Below are positions 18,101 through 21,169 of a stretch of DNA of 21,169 nt, piece after piece. How positions within the stretch are numbered: position 1 is the first letter of the stretch; every line of letters starts with the position of its first letter. The stretch is from a virus, in IMG/VR virus record IMGVR_UViG_3300020474_000152, positions 1 to 21,169 of that record; one strand, 5' to 3'. Both the position numbers and the translations under genes were made by a program. The notes below the pieces were generated by a model. It made no database searches, was not told the origin of the DNA, and saw only the letters and a program-made list of their open reading frames with translations.

Positions 18101-18291
18101 TAGCAATAGACGAAGGGTTAGGAAACCTAGATTCAGAAAATCTTAACTCATTATTTATGTTATTTACTTTCTTAAAATCACAGTTTGAACTGCTGATGAT
18201 AATAAGTCACCTAGATTCTGTCAGAGATGTAGTAGATAATCTAATAGATATAAAAAAAATATCAGGTTTCTCTAAAATTACCCATGAATAA
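15115..18291 (+). CDS. Fused Mre11/SbcD-like nuclease and Rad50/SbcC-like ATPase (gp47-gp46 in one chain)
   Basis: This 1058-residue protein carries both recombination subunits. Residues 1 to about 375 hold the Mre11-type phosphoesterase motifs: D19-V-H21, GDIAH (56-60), GNHD (91-94), YHGS with H163, GDIH (195-198), and the YAGSL block (211-215). Residues about 376-1058 hold the Rad50-type ATPase: Walker A NASGKS (410-415), Q-loop Q525, a coiled coil with a CEFC zinc hook (C730, C733), a TSGME signature (968-972), Walker B LAIDEG (997-1001 region, D999, E1000), D-loop NLD (1004-1006) and H-loop H1032. All key residues are kept, so both halves should be active. In T4, gp47 (339) and gp46 (560) are separate and trim DNA ends for recombination-dependent replication and repair. 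The TTG start is backed by AGGAG. Met379 could allow a separate ATPase, but no ribosome binding site precedes it. Confidence 0.93.
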   Translation: MNKIDVGFEKVECIAHIADVHIRNLRRHKEYKQVFRKLYKDLKDNLPQNSLIYLAGDIAHAKTEMSPELIEMTSDLFTKLSKIAPTILIAGNHDCNLNNKSRLDALSPIVDSLHLDDFYYLRDNGLYEIGDCVFNVMSVFNDPDDYILSKNINTDKTKIALYHGSVESATTDVGFKLPGEVTTDIFTGYDMVLLGDIHKQQYLNKQKTIAYAGSLVCQNWGEHPTNHGYIKWDAPKRKPEYRIIENDYAYVTLEVENGKIVNEIPLPKYPRMRIKVCKTEESQLKKILAEIRKTSKLKDVAIIRTDRLSAQKSGDRNAKDAGIGDVRDPNYQNRLIVDYLERTFALEDDVIKTVKKINKDLNSNIPQVEVFRNLTWKPMKFQFSNMFSYGKGNSVDFSTMKGAYGLFAPNASGKSALLDAVTYCLFDKCSRSSQARDVMNSEKTTFHCKLHFQIDGQDYFIERNGSKGLKGWKEGKYSVKVNFWTLDEEGNEVSLNGEHRYDTNKIISSYVGHFEDFILTALSVQNNNTGFIDMSQFERKDLLAQFLDIKVFDELYRSALDEIKDVQALLKDFKKNDFTQQLADAETELEIKRERKQEVKKNSTSLAGKIKTLDKRITALQSKIIELESVNQDIDSMNIQYKNYSKQIEAINDRLYSDENIAEENKEKIRKANTILEGYDISEVENIFTLLCERKEEVKELTAERDRIKVDVKYKLEKLESTNNQYDPNCEFCKERESESIKIANKTKASLEQDKKKADIVMQKIKDCNSFLLQNADIEIDYNKIIKINNLLATIEKERNAGRIAYYQAREKRDQIQQLQYEIELDIKKYHENKKAIIHNTKTTEQISELSIKMDELTDAKVGIDEEFMTLHGAIEVALSTKNNITQSIKKAEELEQKFKAYEYYIDAIQRDGVPYELITKVIPIIEEEVNDILAQIVDFKIMFELDGKNINTYIVYSEEKTWPLELTSGMEKFISSLAIRTALVNISNLPRPNFLAIDEGLGNLDSENLNSLFMLFTFLKSQFELLMIISHLDSVRDVVDNLIDIKKISGFSKITHE

Positions 18292-18296
18292 TTTTA

Positions 18297-18343
18297 TGCC
18301 ATACTTATTTATATAAGGTAATATAAGTAAAAGACGTATGGCA
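18297..18343 (+). promoter_or_regulatory. Inverted repeat enclosing the tail-fibre gene start
   Basis: TGCCATAC (18297-18304) is exactly complementary to GTATGGCA (18336-18343), with 31 bases between. The second arm contains the ATG (18338-18340). Within the loop, CTTAT and ATAAG can also pair weakly. If the RNA folds, the start codon would be hidden and translation could be reduced. There is no T-tract after it, so it is not a normal terminator. Eight pairs over this span could occur by chance. Confidence 0.4.
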
Positions 18344-21169
18344 CAAAATATAGTAAACACATATCCTGCTCCTGGTGGCGGTAAGGAGATACGTAGGTAC
18401 ACCGTAGCTATCCCTAAAGATCTTTTAGGAATGGACATCCTGTTGAACGATTCTTCAGATTTCAGTCCATACTACTTCGGTGTAGTTCGGAAACCAGCTA
18501 AATTAAAATTAGGTGGTAATATCTTTGAATTTCTACCACAACCTAATCGATTCGTCCCTGGCACTCAAATACTATTTGAAGCAGTTGATAGTCAACGGAA
18601 ACAAATACCGTATGAGATTATAGCTAAAGGTCACGGAGGAGCTATACGAGTATGTATATGGATAGACGATAAAACACCAGTAGGTCAAGCTAGTATTTCT
18701 TTAGTAGGAGAGGTAGCATTAGACGATTGTGGATGTCCAGTCCCAGATGAATGGAAAGGAATACCTAATGTTAGGTGGTCAGATATCATTCATGTAGATG
18801 ATACAGATATATCTGATACAATTGAATATGTAGTTGCTCCATGGGCAATAATTGATGAATTATCCATACCGTGGCAATATCAAACGTACGAAGATATTAC
18901 TAATATAAACCCAGGATCCCCTGGTTCACCTTATACCGTTTCAGGCTCATATATATCAACTTATAATTCACAGCCTACAGGGAGCGGAACAGGAAAAGTA
19001 AATTATACGCTAACTCAGACACCAGATACTCAAAGCGTTGGAAAAGGTACTATTCAAGTATTTTTTGGAGATTTAAGATTTTCCGCTAGTATGGTTGGTG
19101 GTAATATGTATGTCTCTGGAGGGATAGGGCATATACATGGTCTTAACCCGTATCCAGTTCCAGCTGGTCGATATAATGTACCTCCATACTATGCAACTAT
19201 TAGTGCGGTAATAAATGAAACTACAGCAGAAGTTGAACCTGCATATCAAGTTCAAGGAATAGGGGATATTCAATCATATTACCCAACTGCATTTCATACT
19301 AAAAATGGTCATAGACATACATGGACTGAAACAAGTAATTCAATATCATTTACCGATCCAACCGCACCAAGTTCAAGTATTACTCGAAAATTCTTAACTG
19401 AAGAATTAGCAATTTCATATGCAGATATTGAGTTATTTGATCTAAAACCACATTGTGGTGTAGCAACCTTTCTAGACGTTTATTCAAAGAGTGAACGATA
19501 CTCAGGTAATGAAACTAAAATGGCTATGGTAGCTATCGAGCCTTTCAACTTCCTTATAGACGAAGTCACATCTATGGGTCAAAAAGTGTTTGCTAAACCT
19601 ATAGGTGATTTTGCAAATAATCACGAAAATACTTTATACTGGGATATAAACGGAAATAATGAAAGCTCTCCTCCTACTGCAGTACATGGAAATTCAGCGT
19701 TAATGAATTCGATTAAAGTTGATGGAGCTGGATTAGGTAATGGAAAGCATGCTGTTTATAGCCATAAATCTACGTACAATCCTAGCTTATATAAAGGTAC
19801 AGATTATTTTATAGAATTTGATGCAGTATCAGAAAAAGCTAATGATGTAAAACCTGTCCTAGACGTCTTTATGTCAGGTAGTGGTATTTTTCCAACTAAC
19901 ACACAAAATGCTACTGAAAAAGCTTTCGGACAGCATGTAGGTACTTTAACTAATAATGGAAATTCATATCAACAATGGTTAGGTAATTCTTTTGAATATT
20001 ATCAAGAATACAGCGGTAAAGCGAATTTACGCTTTGTGGTAAGGTCAGGTACTTGGCATATAAAAGGTGTTAAGTTAATGAATTGTCCAGGTGAGATAGA
20101 TGAAACAGGTATAACACCAAATCATACACGCCTTTTAATACCTATGCCAACTTTAGCAGTAGCAGGTGATTGTTACGACTTTACACTGCGATATGCAAAC
20201 AAAGACCGAACAGCTGAGCCAGAATTCAAAACTAGTGCTTGTATAATGTTCGATGGGACTGATCCAGGTCCTATTATGGAATCACATGGAGGTGATGGAG
20301 ATTGGTTTATTGGACAGCATGTACTAACTTCATCTAGAGATGTTTGGATATCAGGCTCATTAACTGTAAGTGGTACTATTCGAGCAGATGAATTTTACAC
20401 TAATATAGTTTCTAAATCAATATCTCAAATAATCGTATCAGGTTCAACTAGATTTGGTGATAATTGTGCAGATGTTCACGTATTTACTGGCTCTATCAAA
20501 CAGCATTGTGGGGATATAAATGGTGGTGGTGATTTAACTATACGAAATATTACTGCTTCCAACAACATAACTGCTTCAACTTTAATTGCAAACAGTGCGA
20601 GTATCCCAAACATATATACTTATGCATTAACTTCTTCATATATATCTAACTCATATAATATAACTACTAACAACTTTACATCTTCTTTTGGTAACGTCAC
20701 ACACCTTACTGCATCACTATCAGGAGCTCTACAAGGAAGAGGTTCCACTATACATGCTACTGGATCAATAGAAGGTACTGCAAGTTATGGTAGAGATAAT
20801 GACTGGTACGCTCAAGGTCAAACGTATGTAGGAGGGCTAGGAGGAATAGATCCTGTTATTGACGGTCAAATATATCATAGCGGATCAGTAGGTATAGGAG
20901 ATTATTACAATAATCCTATACCAAGTAAACTAACTGTTGATGGTGATATAAGTTCAAGTGGATTTGTTTCAGCAACAGATATGACAGCCTCAGGTGATAT
21001 AAGCGCAAGTGGAACTGTATATGTTAAAGGTTCATCAACTAGTGGAGTATATGTAAATAACGAACATGCCCTAGGAACAAGTACTACTGTAACAGAAGGA
21101 GCTGTATTTGGAGCAACAAGTTGGACAGCAATCCATATTGGAAGAGATGGAACAAATAGTAAAAATATA
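18338..21169 (+). CDS. Large tail fibre-type virion protein (3' end missing)
   Basis: From the ATG at 18338 the frame stays open for 944 codons to the window edge. The N terminus (MAQNIVNTYPAPGGGKEIRR) leads into beta-rich domains with a CGCP motif near residue 131. A His/Tyr/Pro-rich section lies around 260-275. From about 665 the composition becomes Ser/Gly/Thr-rich with fibre-like repeats: SGSLTVSGTIRADEF (about 672), then GDNCADVHVFTGSI (about 707), a GSVGIG...KLTVDG segment (about 852-868), and a near 17-residue repeat, GDISSSG (869-875) and GDISASG (886-892). The GxVGIG...KLxVxG pattern is common in long fibres of phages and bacterial surface proteins, and such genes often end in an S74-type intramolecular chaperone. 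That end would be outside the window. The start has no good ribosome binding site and lies in an inverted repeat. Receptor binding is inferred, not shown. Confidence 0.7.
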   Translation, partial: MAQNIVNTYPAPGGGKEIRRYTVAIPKDLLGMDILLNDSSDFSPYYFGVVRKPAKLKLGGNIFEFLPQPNRFVPGTQILFEAVDSQRKQIPYEIIAKGHGGAIRVCIWIDDKTPVGQASISLVGEVALDDCGCPVPDEWKGIPNVRWSDIIHVDDTDISDTIEYVVAPWAIIDELSIPWQYQTYEDITNINPGSPGSPYTVSGSYISTYNSQPTGSGTGKVNYTLTQTPDTQSVGKGTIQVFFGDLRFSASMVGGNMYVSGGIGHIHGLNPYPVPAGRYNVPPYYATISAVINETTAEVEPAYQVQGIGDIQSYYPTAFHTKNGHRHTWTETSNSISFTDPTAPSSSITRKFLTEELAISYADIELFDLKPHCGVATFLDVYSKSERYSGNETKMAMVAIEPFNFLIDEVTSMGQKVFAKPIGDFANNHENTLYWDINGNNESSPPTAVHGNSALMNSIKVDGAGLGNGKHAVYSHKSTYNPSLYKGTDYFIEFDAVSEKANDVKPVLDVFMSGSGIFPTNTQNATEKAFGQHVGTLTNNGNSYQQWLGNSFEYYQEYSGKANLRFVVRSGTWHIKGVKLMNCPGEIDETGITPNHTRLLIPMPTLAVAGDCYDFTLRYANKDRTAEPEFKTSACIMFDGTDPGPIMESHGGDGDWFIGQHVLTSSRDVWISGSLTVSGTIRADEFYTNIVSKSISQIIVSGSTRFGDNCADVHVFTGSIKQHCGDINGGGDLTIRNITASNNITASTLIANSASIPNIYTYALTSSYISNSYNITTNNFTSSFGNVTHLTASLSGALQGRGSTIHATGSIEGTASYGRDNDWYAQGQTYVGGLGGIDPVIDGQIYHSGSVGIGDYYNNPIPSKLTVDGDISSSGFVSATDMTASGDISASGTVYVKGSSTSGVYVNNEHALGTSTTVTEGAVFGATSWTAIHIGRDGTNSKNI
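20942..21013 (+). repeat. Tandem-like 17-codon repeat in the fibre gene
   Basis: Two 21-base copies, at 20942-20962 and 20993-21013, match at 19 positions and are 51 bases apart, which keeps frame. They encode GDISSSG and GDISASG. This is consistent with a repeated strand in a fibre shaft. More copies may lie beyond the window edge. Confidence 0.6.

Noticed and set aside
18306-18313. TATAAATA on the - strand, within the gap before the fibre gene
   Set aside because: It would drive only antisense transcription into the recombination gene, there is no - strand gene to serve, and the match is expected by chance.

Overview
The window looks like part of the genome of a T4-like, contractile-tailed (myovirus-type) bacteriophage. 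It is AT-rich and tightly packed, and every gene I can support is on the + strand. The evidence is a T4 gp6-like baseplate wedge protein, a run of large Ser/Gly/Thr-rich virion proteins, and a replication/recombination group: a gp61-like primase and gp47/gp46-like Mre11 and Rad50 domains. The style resembles uncultured aquatic T4-like phages, but the sequence does not fix the host. I see no tRNA, rRNA, CRISPR array, insertion sequence or attachment site. No gene-free stretch exceeds about 90 bases.

Layout. (1) Bases 2-8389 hold four consecutive structural genes: a 5'-truncated baseplate wedge protein, a 379-residue beta-rich protein with a DNRLRE-like N-terminal region, a proline/acidic protein with a Cys-bounded GCxDPxAxNYNP motif, and a 1474-residue giant virion protein with a concanavalin/LamG-like domain. 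(2) Bases 8457-13719 hold three more virion proteins. The second and third share a homologous C-terminal module, and the third (1089 residues) carries two LamG-like domains. A clear intrinsic hairpin separates the second from the third. (3) Bases 13746-18291 hold a DNA-processing cassette: a T7 endonuclease I-type Holliday-junction resolvase, a DnaG/gp61-type primase, and a single polypeptide joining an Mre11/SbcD-like nuclease to a Rad50/SbcC-like ATPase. The last two genes overlap by 4 bases. (4) From 18338 to the end runs a large tail-fibre-type gene, open at the 3' edge, whose start codon lies inside an 8-bp inverted repeat.

How the genes work together. The structural genes should build the baseplate and its appendages, with carbohydrate-binding-like folds that may contact the host surface. 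The cassette would prime lagging strands (primase), process ends for recombination-dependent replication (Mre11-Rad50) and resolve branched DNA before packaging (endonuclease I, which could stand in for T4 endonuclease VII). The most notable points are the one-chain Mre11-Rad50, the T7-type resolvase in a T4-like setting, and the placing of these genes between virion genes.
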